This document shows, one piece after another, positions 13,901-22,916 of a DNA stretch of 64,000 bases. A program made the position numbers and the translations under genes. The notes under the pieces are model-generated. The model was not told the DNA's origin and made no database searches. It saw only the letters and a list, made by a program, of their open reading frames with translations. How positions within the stretch are numbered: position 1 is the stretch's first letter; each line of letters starts with the position of its first letter. This DNA is from Arbacia lixula (lineage: Eukaryota; Echinodermata; Echinoidea; Arbacioida; Arbaciidae), in the NCBI GenBank assembly GCA_963669155.1, contig OZ022589.1, forward strand, positions 4,405,680 to 4,469,679. The letters are read 5' to 3'.

Positions 13901-15968
13901 TTCAAAGTGACGCAAATTTTCAGAAATCATACGGACTTCGCAAACGATATTCGTCTGCAGGCAGCAGAAAACACGCGATATTATTTTCAGCTCGGTAGTC
14001 GTGACCTTTACTTGGTCTCCCTTGGTCTCCCTTTCAAACTGCGATATCTCCATGAATAAACCATATTTTTATACACTTTCTTTTGCAACTGTATGTTGGA
14101 GGTCGAAGTTTACCGAGTATGAAAAAGTATTCAATTAAAACAGGCAGAAAAATATTGCAAATTCGAGATAAATATATGGCTCTAATCAAATAAAGAAAAA
14201 TGAAAATAAACTCTATATTTCAAGGTCAATCACTTTTGAGCCCCCAACACTTGTAGATCATCTGAAGCGGAATCTATTGTACTTTGTGAATGTACCATTT
14301 TTTTCAACCTCTCCTTGTAGAAGGGTCAGGATCCAGCAAAATATCCACCATGTTCAAATCCAAACTACATGAGACCTGACCAAGTTGTGAGCGATCCTAA
14401 CCAGCCAATCATAGTCCGCGACCCTTGGATTGGCGGTGGCATTTCGTTATTATCATGGACTATGATTGGCTGGTTAGGATCGTTCACAACTTTGTCATAT
14501 CTCGCTCATTTTGGATTTCAACATGGTTGATGTTTTGCTGGATCCTGACCCTTCTATGGGGGGAGGTTGAAAAATAATGGTATCTCCATAAAGAACAGTA
14601 AATTCCGCTTCAGATGACCTCTAAATGTTTGGGGCTCAAAAGTGATTGACAATGAAATATAGAGTTTATTTTCATTTTTTTTTTTATTAGAACCACATAT
14701 TTATCTCGAATTTACAATATTTTTCTGCCTGTTTTAATGAAATATTTTTTCACACTTGGTAAATTTCGACCTCTAACATACAGTTGCAAAAGAAAGTGTA
14801 CAAAAATATGGTTTATTTATGGAGATATCGCAGTTTGAAAAAGGAGACCCTTTTCGCGGTTCGAGAGGTCAAGTGAAGGTCACGACTACCTCGCTGAAAA
14901 TAAAATAAACGTATTTTCCGGTGCCTGCCATTTGGCTGTAAATGGCTCCAATGAGCTTAAACATCCTCTATGTGTTCGGATGCATAACGTATCATACTAG
15001 TAATGGCACATTAATTATGTTGCCAAGAAGATTGAAAAACAGAGCAAACTAGAAATATCACTGCATGGTGATTAATCCAGTATATCCAACTCATGTGACC
15101 ATAAAGAATGCGACTTGGATTAGAAATCATTTGTCTATATGTAGTATGTGTGTGTGTGTAGAAAAAACGTAGTTCTTTTTGAGTTATTCGCTCAACAAGA
15201 TTTTACCAAAAGTTCATGATTACCATGACAATGCTTTGTCCGGTGTAAACTCAAAGGGAGTTTTGCACAACTACACATAACGATCATCGTACATACAAAA
15301 TTTGATCATAATACCTTAAATGCCTCATGCTAATGCAAAAAGATGTGTTTCCCATGACAACGCTATATTGGAGTACGGTTTCCATGGCAACGCTTTGTCC
15401 GAAAAACAAAAGAGTATGTCTTGCACATCTATACCCCAGTGCCTTCATGGACACTAAATGTGATTTCAATTGCTTCAATATTGTGGTAGTAGTTTGCTCT
15501 GCAAGAGTTTTGCCAAAATATCTGGTTACCATGGCAACGCTAGGTGGCACACAATCACAAAGGGTGTATTTTGCAACCACACTCCTAGATCGGCATATAT
15601 ACCAAATTTAACATTAATTGCTTAAATTATGTGGAAGTTATTTGCACTATACTTTTTGGTAAAATTTTGGTTACCATGGCAACGCTTTCCCAGCATCAAT
15701 TTTCTTGGAGCATAGCTGTTTTTAAAAAGGTACATCATAAAGATTATTTGGTGAAAAAATCATGCTTTTGTCCACCGTGTCACGATATTTTCACTAAGCT
15801 ACCCTACTATATGTAAGATTGTTTGAATTCACTCCTCTATTTATACCCTCTCCCCCTCCTTTTTCTTTTTCTTTCCCCTTTTCTGTTTATATTTATAATT
15901 TTGTCCTTTTAATTTTTCTTTATAAATTCTCTCACCTATATAGCCTTCTCTTTTATTTCCCTTGTAAA

Positions 15969-16000
<32 letters not shown>

Positions 16001-16037
16001 GAACACACACACAAACACACACACACACACACACACG

Positions 16038-16123
<86 letters not shown>

Positions 16124-18536
16124 CACACTCTCTCTTTGTCTCTTTCTTTCCCTATCTTTTCTATCTGTCTCTTATTCTGTCTGTCTGTCTCTCTGCCCAT
16201 TTCTCCCTGTCTTTGTCTCTTTCTCTTCCTCTTCCTGTTTCTCTCACTGTCTCTTTCTCCTCCTCTCTTTCTGTCTCTATTTAATGACTTGTAACGAAGG
16301 GCATTCCTGTCACATAGAGGGTTTACATTATGTGCACAGAAACCATTGTAGTGTAATAGTCAGCAATAGATTTGATTGTGTCATTTTTGGATTCCTCTCA
16401 CTCCAATGTGTCAATATATTGTTTGCTTGTGTCAACAACTTTAGAAGTGGTTGGAGTTGAATAAAGGTCGTACAAATATACATAAGCTTCAGGAATTGTA
16501 ACTGCTCATTTCTACTGCAAGTGCTTTGTGCTATTTGTGTACTTAAAGGGTTTCCTGAAGTGAGTTAATGACAGCCATAAGTGTGTCATTCCACTGGGAA
16601 TCACAATAGCGTCAATGCTATTCAACTCTATGGGGTTAAGTGCTATACAAATGTTATTGGTTTTGAACACTTCACCAATTCTATGGGTTGTGTGTCCTTC
16701 AGACCTTCAATGGTGTGTGGATGCTAGGCATTGTTCGAGACAGCTCAGCAATGCTGCGTGGTTGACTGGCTCCATTGAGTGAGAGCACCACATCGTGTAA
16801 ATGCTTCCCATTGTCCTTTTCTTTGATGACAGACCCGATTCTTCTCTTCCAGTGAGCGTGTGTATCAATCTGATTTGTGTGCCAGCCCAGCCCATTGTGT
16901 GTTAATGGGCTTTGCTCAAATCTGTTATCAATCGTGCTGTTCAAACATGACATCAATTCTGCCAGCATTTTAGCTTTGCTCTATTTGCGGTGTACTAAGT
17001 GAACACCCTCGGGGCCTCGACTCTAACTGAACAGTCCAAATAGTGTGAGGAGCGCATGGCACACTCAGTCTGTTATCAGCCAGTATTCTAATCAATATCT
17101 CAATGGGTGGGCACACATATCAATATTTGAATTATACTACATGTTGTTATAATGGTGGTGATTTGGGCGATTAAAGTTATGTCAATAGAGTGGTCATTGG
17201 TGAATAGAATATGATAAAACAGACTGACAGATTTTGTGCTGAAATCATTGGTAAAACAGATCGAACTATTTATTTTTACATACATTGTACTTGTATTTTG
17301 GTATATATTGTATGGCTGTTCTTTATTCTGTGAAGGTTGACCATCGTCAAGTGGTGGATACTGCAGCTCTCTACAACCTCCCCAAGCAACGCATCGTCTC
17401 TCTTCGATTCCTCGCATGGTTTTTTCTGGGTAGGTCTCATCATCATTTTGTTTTTTGTTGATAAAAAATCCCCCCCCCCCCAAAAAAAAAAAAGAAAAAA
17501 AAAAAATCATCTATATAAAGTTTACAATGATCACTGTGTGTCTATACAAACCACTTATTGTGATGAAAACAAAATCTATATATGCCTTTCCTTCAGTCTT
17601 GTGTAAGTGTTAAAAAAAATCACCTCTTCTCTTCTCACTTTCCTTTCCTTTCTTCACCCCATACGTGGGTACATTAATAAAAAGAATACAACCACATGGT
17701 GTTACTGAAAGTTTTGCTATTTTCTAAGTAGTATTTATTAGTAAAATCTATATAGTCCAACCTGAAACACTTGTATGTAACTTGAATCTCTACAGAGCAG
17801 GTTGTGTGGTTTGCACCTGTCTATAAAGTTCTCTTGACTGGAACTCCTTCAGAGCAACATAACTGCTGCTGTCTGTGAAGACCAACTGTCCACATAGACC
17901 ACTTTTCTGCTGATGATAAATACTATCCTGATAGGCAAGAGTACACTAAATAATGATAGCTTTATAGATGTATGTAATGACAGTTCTTTACTGAGCCTAC
18001 ATACATGTATATGTGGGCTGACTTTTTTCCACTCAGATACTAAGCAGCACGACTCACACATAATCTGCAATACTGATTATAGATGGCATGCCCTTAATCA
18101 ACTCCAAAGTCCATATAGGGTACAATTAAGCCACACCCCTTTGGTCACTGCAGTTCCATGGCAAATATTGACAGCCTAACTGGACCAGGGTTCAGGAAGG
18201 CAGAAAATCCAAATAACTATAAGCAACAGGTTAAAGATTTTTTGACTGTAGGCAATGATGAATAACAGTAAATAATCCTCTTTAAAAGGATCTTTCCCAA
18301 CGCCAGGTGATAGTTTTATAAGTTTTTTTGCTGCATTGCCTCCCCAACCCACAGGGCTGCGCATCCAGTCAGAGACCCATGACAGCATCGAGGATGCGTA
18401 TACCGCCCTCAGGCTGCAGAAGAAGTACGTGGAGCTCCGGGCCGAGACAGAGGACGAGAAGGGCTGGGAGGCACAGCTCAAGAAGATGTACGAAGAGGGT
18501 CGTAGGCTCAAATGGAAGGTTCCGGGGAGTGAGTGA
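354..18536 (+). CDS. PAN2: PAN2, catalytic subunit of the PAN2-PAN3 deadenylase (3' part, 8 exons)
   Basis: The product shortens mRNA poly(A) tails in the cytoplasm together with PAN3. Exons at 354-447, 1559-1702, 2287-2437, 3540-3697, 4163-4306, 7872-8051, 17336-17429 and 18355-18536 join with consistent phases into 381 residues ending in TGA. Residues 1-130 match the end of the catalytically dead ubiquitin-hydrolase-like domain. Residues about 165-350 are the DEDDh exonuclease: motif I DAEF (D174, E176), motif [10 protein letters not shown] (D283) and motif [11 protein letters not shown] (H330, D335), so all expected catalytic residues are present. The match to vertebrate PAN2 is strong throughout, for example [18 protein letters not shown] and SSKHLTTLK. 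The WD40 part and start codon lie before base 1. The vertebrate protein is about 1200 residues, so roughly the last third is here. The gene is convergent with CMAH. The exact C-terminus is uncertain (see exon 8). Confidence 0.96.
857..922. repeat. 33-bp tandem duplication
   Basis: The unit starting gatgtcccatgatgcactgt occurs twice back to back with one mismatch. Confidence 0.85.
1086..1275 (+). repeat. dispersed repeat, 'cagggttccc' family
   Basis: Starts gcagggttcccc and contains several tcaggga(a) motifs and ttttgattggccc. The reverse complement of the same sequence is at about 55645-55965, so this is an interspersed repeat present at least twice in the window. Confidence 0.7.
1559..1702 (+). 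CDS. PAN2: PAN2 exon, ubiquitin-hydrolase-like domain
   Basis: Acceptor ttgccag, donor gag|gtcagt, 48 codons in phase 0 at both ends (fragment residues 32-79). It contains [15 protein letters not shown] and TYHKRKE, a strongly conserved block of animal PAN2 in the inactive UCH-like fold. Confidence 0.94.
1703..2286 (+). other. PAN2 intron
   Basis: Contains a palindromic MITE at 1792-1951; otherwise unique-looking AT-rich sequence. Confidence 0.85.
1792..1951. repeat. palindromic MITE, 'tgttgcataaaactta' family
   Basis: About 160 bp with inverted ends: ccctgttgcatatgatttacc at the left and ggtaagttttatgcaacagg at the right, with internal accattgatggtaa palindromes. Another copy is at 19722-19879 and a related one at 22626-22795. 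Non-coding, probably moved by a DNA transposase elsewhere. Confidence 0.75.
2287..2437 (+). CDS. PAN2: PAN2 exon, end of ubiquitin-hydrolase-like domain
   Basis: Acceptor acacag, donor acaa|gtaggt. It encodes residues 80-129 plus one base of the next codon, including [19 protein letters not shown] and [11 protein letters not shown], which are hallmarks of PAN2. The split codon is completed by the next exon as Ile130. Confidence 0.94.
2438..3539 (+). other. PAN2 intron
   Basis: No repeat or gene recognised in this 1.1-kb intron. Confidence 0.7.
3540..3697 (+). CDS. PAN2: PAN2 exon, DEDDh motif I
   Basis: Acceptor tgatttcag, donor cag|gtgaga. It encodes residues 130-182 and ends in [11 protein letters not shown]. 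The DxE of exonuclease motif I (D174, E176), which binds the two catalytic metals, is intact. Confidence 0.95.
3698..4162 (+). other. PAN2 intron
   Basis: Short intron without recognised elements. Confidence 0.75.
4163..4306 (+). CDS. PAN2: PAN2 exon with a GC donor site
   Basis: Acceptor ttgttag; 48 codons, residues 183-230 ([13 protein letters not shown] to DDYISTQEQ), almost identical to vertebrate PAN2. The donor reads cag|gcaagc, so the following 3.6-kb intron is of the GC-AG class. The join to the next exon gives STQEQ-VVDYLT, exactly the conserved reading, which supports the GC donor. Confidence 0.95.
4343..4397. repeat. (GATT)n microsatellite
   Basis: About thirteen tgat/tgatt units with one interruption (atat). 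Confidence 0.95.
4602..4945 (+). repeat. MITE family B, truncated copy
   Basis: Starts aaagggatagtccaccctga and runs through the family's internal tgacgt and gctctcccata blocks into the beginning of the inverted arm (gagagcacctctcatgtgac), then stops. Family B occurs about nine more times in the CMAH introns and spacer. Confidence 0.85.
5118..6496 (+). repeat. tandem-repeat mobile element with (CCGT)n head and AGGTCA-rich units
   Basis: Opens with the hairpin gcctccgccacgaagtggcc|ggaggc, then eight CCGT units (about 5160-5196), then about six degenerate units of 160-175 bp. Units share ggtcagaggtcaaaggtcaa, catggtacaaagatggatca and gtagactggtgac. It ends ggcggaggcatatttatcga...ctagtt. Short peptide readings across it are by-products of the repeat. 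I recognise the head as a type widespread in marine invertebrates, but I cannot place it in a transposon superfamily. Confidence 0.75.
7872..8051 (+). CDS. PAN2: PAN2 exon, DEDDh motif II
   Basis: Acceptor ctcgggcag, donor ctg|gtgagt, 60 codons in phase 0 (residues 231-290). It carries [19 protein letters not shown] and motif [13 protein letters not shown] with D283. The reading frame stays open past the donor into the adjacent 36-bp minisatellite until about 8513. Confidence 0.96.
8066..8745 (+). repeat. 36-bp minisatellite (about 19 units) beginning 15 bp after a PAN2 exon
   Basis: The unit is close to ccttgtatgaaagggtccag followed by tgctgtggtagagagg. Because 36 is a multiple of 3, frames stay open. 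The PAN2 frame reads 12-residue units like [12 protein letters not shown] up to a stop near 8513, and another frame is open to 8943. These are repeat artefacts unless the intron is retained. Confidence 0.95.
9120..9505. repeat. purine-rich (GAGA)n/(CAGA)n tract
   Basis: Long runs of gaga and gacagaca with a G11 run near 9484-9494. Ser/Leu-rich readings on the other strand are artefacts. Confidence 0.9.
9639..9668 (-). ncRNA. hammerhead-ribozyme-like core, possible Penelope-type retroelement end
   Basis: On the minus strand CTGACGA (9668-9662) is followed, after 18 bases that can pair GTG with CAC, by GAAAC (9643-9639), which matches the hammerhead core CUGANGA...GAAA. Stems I and III are not convincing. 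Hammerhead motifs are known at the ends of Penelope-like elements, but no reverse transcriptase is visible here. Confidence 0.25.
10130..10260 (+). repeat. locally duplicated segment (first copy)
   Basis: gtgtttgcaatgccataatg...tgtaatca...aaaatgcgctgcttatctgct is repeated at about 11030-11150 with divergence. Confidence 0.65.
10440..10922. repeat. pyrimidine-rich (TCTC)n/(CTGT)n tract
   Basis: Nearly 500 bases of tctctgtctttctctc-type repeat, with a TTC run near 10902-10919. It is open in several frames with Ser/Leu-only content. Confidence 0.95.
11356..11873. repeat. possible TIR element
   Basis: tatagactagcg at 11356 is matched by its inverted copy tgctagtctata ending at 11873. The interior is AT-rich without coding potential. 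Eleven matching bases are weak proof. Confidence 0.35.
13555..13956 (+). repeat. dimer of a roughly 203-bp unit
   Basis: Two diverged tandem units share gctggatcctgacccttcta, gctattcgtcttcaaagtga and atttcagaaatc. The gctggatcctgaccc block also recurs twice inside the adjoining foldback. Confidence 0.8.
13957..14930. repeat. 974-bp foldback (long inverted repeat)
   Basis: Left arm from gcaggcag and tcggtagtcgtgacc to cctaaccagccaatcatagt. Right arm is the inverse, ending ggtcacgactacctc and gtgcctgcc. Arms are about 465 bp with a loop around 14420-14455. Smaller shared blocks such as ggagatatcgcagttt are conserved on both sides. Non-coding. Confidence 0.9.
15218..15683 (+). repeat. tandem repeat with X-box-like sites
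   Basis: gttaccatggcaac at 15525 and 15670, gtttccatggcaac at 15378, and weaker forms at 15218 and 15347, in diverged units about 145-160 bp apart that also share caagattttaccaaa-like text. Confidence 0.8.
15812..15945 (+). repeat. second copy of a segment at about 10243
   Basis: gattgtttgaattcactcctctattt is shared exactly with 10249-10263 and following bases. Both lead into pyrimidine-rich DNA, tcacct and further CT repeats, so a diverged duplication within one intron is likely. Confidence 0.6.
15977..16118. repeat. (CA)n microsatellite
   Basis: About 140 bases of CA with a few ga and gc interruptions, followed by CT-rich repeat to about 16280. Confidence 0.97.
17336..17429 (+). CDS. PAN2: PAN2 exon after the 9.3-kb intron
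   Basis: Acceptor ctgtgaag, donor ctgg|gtaggt. It encodes residues 291-321 ([16 protein letters not shown] to [10 protein letters not shown]) plus one base. It corresponds to the conserved stretch VLDTVYLFHMPR...SLRFLAWYFL of vertebrates. The intron just downstream opens with C and A homopolymers. Confidence 0.94.
17430..18354 (+). other. PAN2 last intron in window
   Basis: Begins near C11 and A-rich homopolymers (17470-17508) and carries a dispersed repeat (17985-18235). Confidence 0.85.
17985..18235 (+). repeat. dispersed repeat shared with a CMAH intron
   Basis: ttctttactgagc, ttttttccactcagatact, aattaagccacaccc and tgcagttccatggcaaat appear in the same order at 49105-49345. Not recognised as a named family. 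Confidence 0.75.
18355..18536 (+). CDS. PAN2: PAN2 exon, DEDDh motif III and probable stop
   Basis: Acceptor cccacag; residues 322-381. It contains motif [15 protein letters not shown] (H330, D335) and the helical end [13 protein letters not shown]. As read it stops after GSE with TGA at 18534-18536. The last bases also contain gtgagt, a good donor, and the vertebrate protein runs about 20 residues past WKVP. A further short exon downstream therefore cannot be excluded. The exon is certain; the stop is likely but unproven. Confidence 0.92.
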
Positions 18537-18549
18537 CCATGCTCCCCTT

Positions 18550-18665
18550 GCCACACCCCTCAATCCACGGCGACTAGGCCTTGGGGAATTCCCCTTTACA
18601 ATAAATCACCCCCCTCCCCACACCCATCAATTCACGGCAACTGGGGAATTCCCCTTTAAAATTTG
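18550..18665 (+). repeat. short direct repeat just after PAN2
   Basis: Two copies of a block with cacacccatcaatccacggc-like text followed by ggggaattcccctttaaaa, about 65 bp apart. Confidence 0.75.
18600..18605 (+). promoter_or_regulatory. candidate PAN2 poly(A) signal
   Basis: AATAAA starts 64 bases after the PAN2 stop, in a C-rich stretch. If used, the 3' UTR would be only about 80-100 bases. Other AATAAA motifs occur further down in the AT-rich spacer. Confidence 0.35.
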
Positions 18666-19721
18666 ATCTTCTGCCCCTCAATCCTCATTGAAATCACGAC
18701 CAAGTCCAATCCCCTTTCTCTAATGTACAGAGTTACGATTGATTTTAAGTCGTAAGTCAAGAAGAAATCAATCACAAGTGTTATATGACAGGGCCCCAAA
18801 CCCCCTTCCCCTTCCCATAAAACTCAAACACCTCCCTCCCCTTCCTTTAAAGTTGAGTCCTCTTCCTCCATTTGATGTCATGCTCCCCTCTCCCGCCCAT
18901 CCTTGTTTGAAATGAGAACCTGTCTATCTGCACAAATAATCACAGGCTATTGGAGACCGTCATTAACAAATACAACATTGGCACTCTTTGCCAAAGTGGC
19001 CTAACTTTTTATGTGACATGTGTGTATTTTTTTTACCAGAAAAAAACACTTATTTGTCTTGAGCTGGAAGGGTTTCTACACATGTATGATCTCCCTTCAT
19101 AATGTATTGCGCGAATGTAAGAGCTCATATTATCATGAGTTTTGCAAATCGCTGTAGGGTCGCAAATTTAACAACACATAAAATTATTGCCATATAATCT
19201 TGATCACACAATCATGCATAGGCTGTTAAGCGCATGTTTGTTTTAGACATCATAGCAGCCTTGGAGCAGTGCATGCAGTACATAGTACAAATGCTGGGTG
19301 TCGTTCACAAAAACAACAACCTGTGACAATGCCTGCATCCATGCTATTCCTGAAAATGTCTGCGACAATGTAATTTGTGAAAATATCTGTATGTGAAAAT
19401 ATCTGTATGTGAAAACATCTGTATGCAAAAACAAATGGTATTGCAATGCATTTGTATGGCCATGAATGGCTGTGATATATTACAATATACATGTAGACAT
19501 ACATGTTTATGTACCCTACCTGCAGAATGTTCTATTCTCAGTGCCACAAGCTTGATGTTATTAAAGTGCGATGCAAGGCCAATGATAAATTGAATTGAAT
19601 GAATGAAAGCAAATCAGGGATAAAGCTTTGCAATAATTTGAGAACAATCAGGCATTTTAAAAAAAAAGAAAAAGGATGTTTTGTGTTGAAAAATCTGTAA
19701 TCACTAGCCTGTTAATTCTTG

Positions 19722-19879
19722 GCCCTGTTGCATAAAACTTACCATTGATGGTAACTTCGCTATCAATGGCAACTTCTATGGAAACATTGAATTTGATTGG
19801 CTGTTGAGCGGTGGTACCATGGTAGTTACCATTAATGACAGAGTTACCATTAATAGTAAGTTTTATGCAACAGGGCTCA
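19722..19879. repeat. palindromic MITE, 'tgttgcataaaactta' family
   Basis: ccctgttgcataaaacttac at the left is matched inversely by gtaagttttatgcaacaggg at the right. Same family as 1792-1951. Confidence 0.85.
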
Positions 19880-19967
19880 GGCTACACTGTAGGTTAGCGA
19901 TTGTGTGGGTGTTGTCTTGCTCATGCATGACACACCTAGGCCCTGTTGCATAAAGCTTTAACATTAA

Positions 19968-20192
19968 AGGGAATATACTGTACTGGGAAGACAAAAAGCT
20001 TTCAAAAGGGTGATCACAAGCAATCTTCTTGCCAATGGTCTTAAATTTATGTATTGTCCATTTTAGAAACTTACAGCAAGTTTCTAAAAAGGACAATACA
20101 TGACTGTAACACCATTCGCAAGCAGATTGCTCATGATCACCCTTTTGAAGGCTTTTTGTCTTCCCAGAACAGTACATGTATATTCCCTTTAA
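19968..20192. repeat. palindromic MITE family C
   Basis: Inverted arms: gggaatatactgtactgggaa|gacaaaaagc at the left and gctttttgtcttcccag...tattccc at the right, with internal cttgccaatggtcttaaat. Copies also at 20680-20934 and 57962-58394. Confidence 0.85.
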
Positions 20193-20679
20193 AGCTCCAT
20201 GAATAATGTGACTTTCTCTCAAGAGGCATGAAGAAGGTAATGCAGTCAAACCTTTCTATAGTTGTAAAGACCATTAATGCTGTCAAACCTTTCTATGGTT
20301 GTAAAGACCGTTAAGATTGAATCCCTGAAGAACAGTTTGCATGTAATCTCATATGTCTGTTCACACTATCTGGCCATAAAGACTTTAGTGTCTGTTCTCC
20401 TTGAGGTGGTCGTTATAGACAAGTTTGACCATACAATGTAATGAATGATATTTATGTCTATTTTTATCACTGTATAAAATTGCCCGCAAGGTTGGGTGAA
20501 TTTAAGTACACATTTGTGGGTTTGTGACATTGAGTTGTAATTAAATAGTGTATGTAAGAAGAAATGTAAATAAACATTCACATGAATACATGAATTCATC
20601 ATCATTGTGTTGGGTTGTCTGTTGTCAGTCTGAGCTGAATACTGCAGTGTAATTATGGAATCACACTTATAAGGGGTTA

Positions 20680-20934
20680 AAGGGAATATGTACTGGGAAG
20701 ACAAAAAGCCTTCAAAAGGTAATTGTGAGCAATCTTCTTGCCAGTGGTCTTAAATTCATGTACATGTATTGTCCATTTTAATCACTCATTTCTCCAAATG
20801 TGGATCATTTGAGGGCAAACAACTTTCAGCAAGTTTCTAAAATGGACAATACATGAATTTAAGACCATTGGCAAGATTGCTCATGATCACCTTCTTGAAG
20901 GCTTTTTGTCTTCCCAGTACAGTATATTCCCTTG
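20680..20934. repeat. palindromic MITE family C
   Basis: Second copy, about 500 bp from the first, with arms of about 110 bp and a centre near tccaaatgtggatcatttga. Confidence 0.85.
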
Positions 20935-22625
20935 AATCACATTGAAGCAAATGGGCTGAATTGGTGTGATATGTGAAATACACTTCCATGTTTTTCTAGA
21001 AAGAAATCTAAAATCGCTGGTGGGTAATCTGATCTGTAGATGCAGGCAGTTCCGGCAAGACTCTTCAATTTCATTACAGGAAATTTGTGTATTATATTTA
21101 TCGTTAGACAAATGCAATCAGGCACATGATAAGCATTGTACATGTTAGTGTAATGCAAGACTATTGCCTGGGTGGGTGTCAACATATGCAAAATGTGTAA
21201 AATGAATTTCATGACTTGCTGCCTCAAGGAAAAGGATCAAGACGGGATACAAAAAATAAAATGTAATAAAACATGGAAAATGGAGGAAATTATCGTAGAA
21301 CTTCCCTCCCAATAATAGAACTGGCATTATAGTGAAATTATATATTGATCAATTGACTATAATTAGTAGGTTATGGGTGTTCAGTCTAAATGGTATGCAT
21401 AGAGGTTAGTGATAGTCCACAGAAATGCCATCAGTGCGTGCAATTGGAGTACTGTGCTGTTGACCAGTCTGGCAAGTTTAATAAAAAAAAATCATATTTT
21501 CAAGGCACAAAATAATGACACAAACTTCTGTCAAATTCAATTATAAAATACTGAATCAATCTTTAATCAGAATCAAAGTCTTCATTAAGATTCAGCATAA
21601 ATAAATAAATGGAAAAAATATGAAAAATAGCAAATCAGCGGACCACGGCACACAATGCATGTACTGTACAAATCTACATCTGTTTTTGTTACATGTGCTA
21701 TACATCAGTGATAAAATAAAAGTCATTGCTTTTGCATGATTTTAAATAAATGTATAAAGTAATTTGGTCATATAAACTACTGCTATTACACAAAAATTAT
21801 CTCAACATTTCTTGAGGATATATGTACATAATTTAGGCCTTGGCATGAAGAAATCATTTCAAAGTGGGCAAAATCATTTATCATTATCAAATCAATTATA
21901 TGGAATCTATATTAATGTTCCATGTCGTCATATTTGGCATCTCATTAAGTTAGTTCAGGTTTAGTTCACCTATTAAGTTAAAACCACCATTGTGAATATG
22001 GCCACTTACTGTAAGTACCTCAAGTTCTTCTTCTTTTATTTTCCTTTGAGAATGCATCTAAAAAGAATACGGTATTTGTAAATGTGCATCACGTCAAACA
22101 TTCCAAATATTCTATTATACCTCAAATACAGCAAAACTGTGCACTTAAAGCTTATAAACTTACACATCAATTTCTCTACAAGTCATGATTCTTCACATTT
22201 ACGATTACTTTACAGGTGTTCAAACTAATAAAAAGGTGGATAAACACCGAACTACTTTTTGCAATATTCTAGTATTTTACTACAAAAACATGTGAATGTG
22301 ATTTTCAACAAAATATTTCGCATTTCTTTCTGCCAGTCCGATTCTATGCTGCATGCAGACATAGTACACACGCTAAACTGAATCATAAGGATTCACAATA
22401 CGTCTCATAATGCGTTTCACAAATCGTACATGGATATAAATAATTTTTTCACATCGGAATGATAATTATGATTGCATCTCTTCTCCCCTTTTATAAACCC
22501 TTTGAACCTCAGCATATTTTCTGTGCATCAACCTTGGGTATAATCACATCATGATGGAAGAACATTTACATTTAAGTACACACTGTAAGTACAGGATAAG
22601 AATGGAGGACAATTTCCAGCACCAG

Positions 22626-22795
22626 GGCTATGTTGCATATACAGTTGTAATTTTCAATTATTGTAACTGTAACAAGCAGTGGTAGCTACCATAGCTAACA
22701 GCCAATGGGTGCTTATTAATAGACCCATTGCCATGGCAGTTACCATTGATGGTAAGTTACAATAAATGAACATCTATTAGCAACATAGCCCAGAA
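22626..22795. repeat. palindromic MITE, related to the 1792 family
   Basis: Ends gggctatgttgcatata and ttagcaacatagccc are inverse. The interior has accattgatggtaagttac. Confidence 0.75.
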
Positions 22796-22916
22796 TTAAC
22801 AAATACAGAAGTCATTGCAGATGATGGTTGTTATACTCTTTTAATTGAATTATAATTTCCCTCTCTTTTTTTGAATGTTTATTTCATGATTTTTTGTTAC
22901 CTTTGTTCTCATAAAA

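Larger units (their letters stand above)
8052..17335 (+). other. PAN2 9.3-kb intron
   Basis: Holds the minisatellite (8066-8745), GA/CT and CA tracts, a hammerhead-like motif (9639-9668), local duplications, a TIR candidate (11356-11873), a dimer plus a large foldback (13555-14930) and an X-box-like tandem repeat (15218-15683). In 8746-9119, 11874-13554 and 16280-17335 I see nothing I can name. No coding exon found between the flanking PAN2 exons, which join directly in the conserved reading. Confidence 0.85.

Noticed and set aside
15819-16460. 213-codon frame with a His-Thr repeat
   Set aside because: (CA)n and CT-rich microsatellite reading, not a protein.
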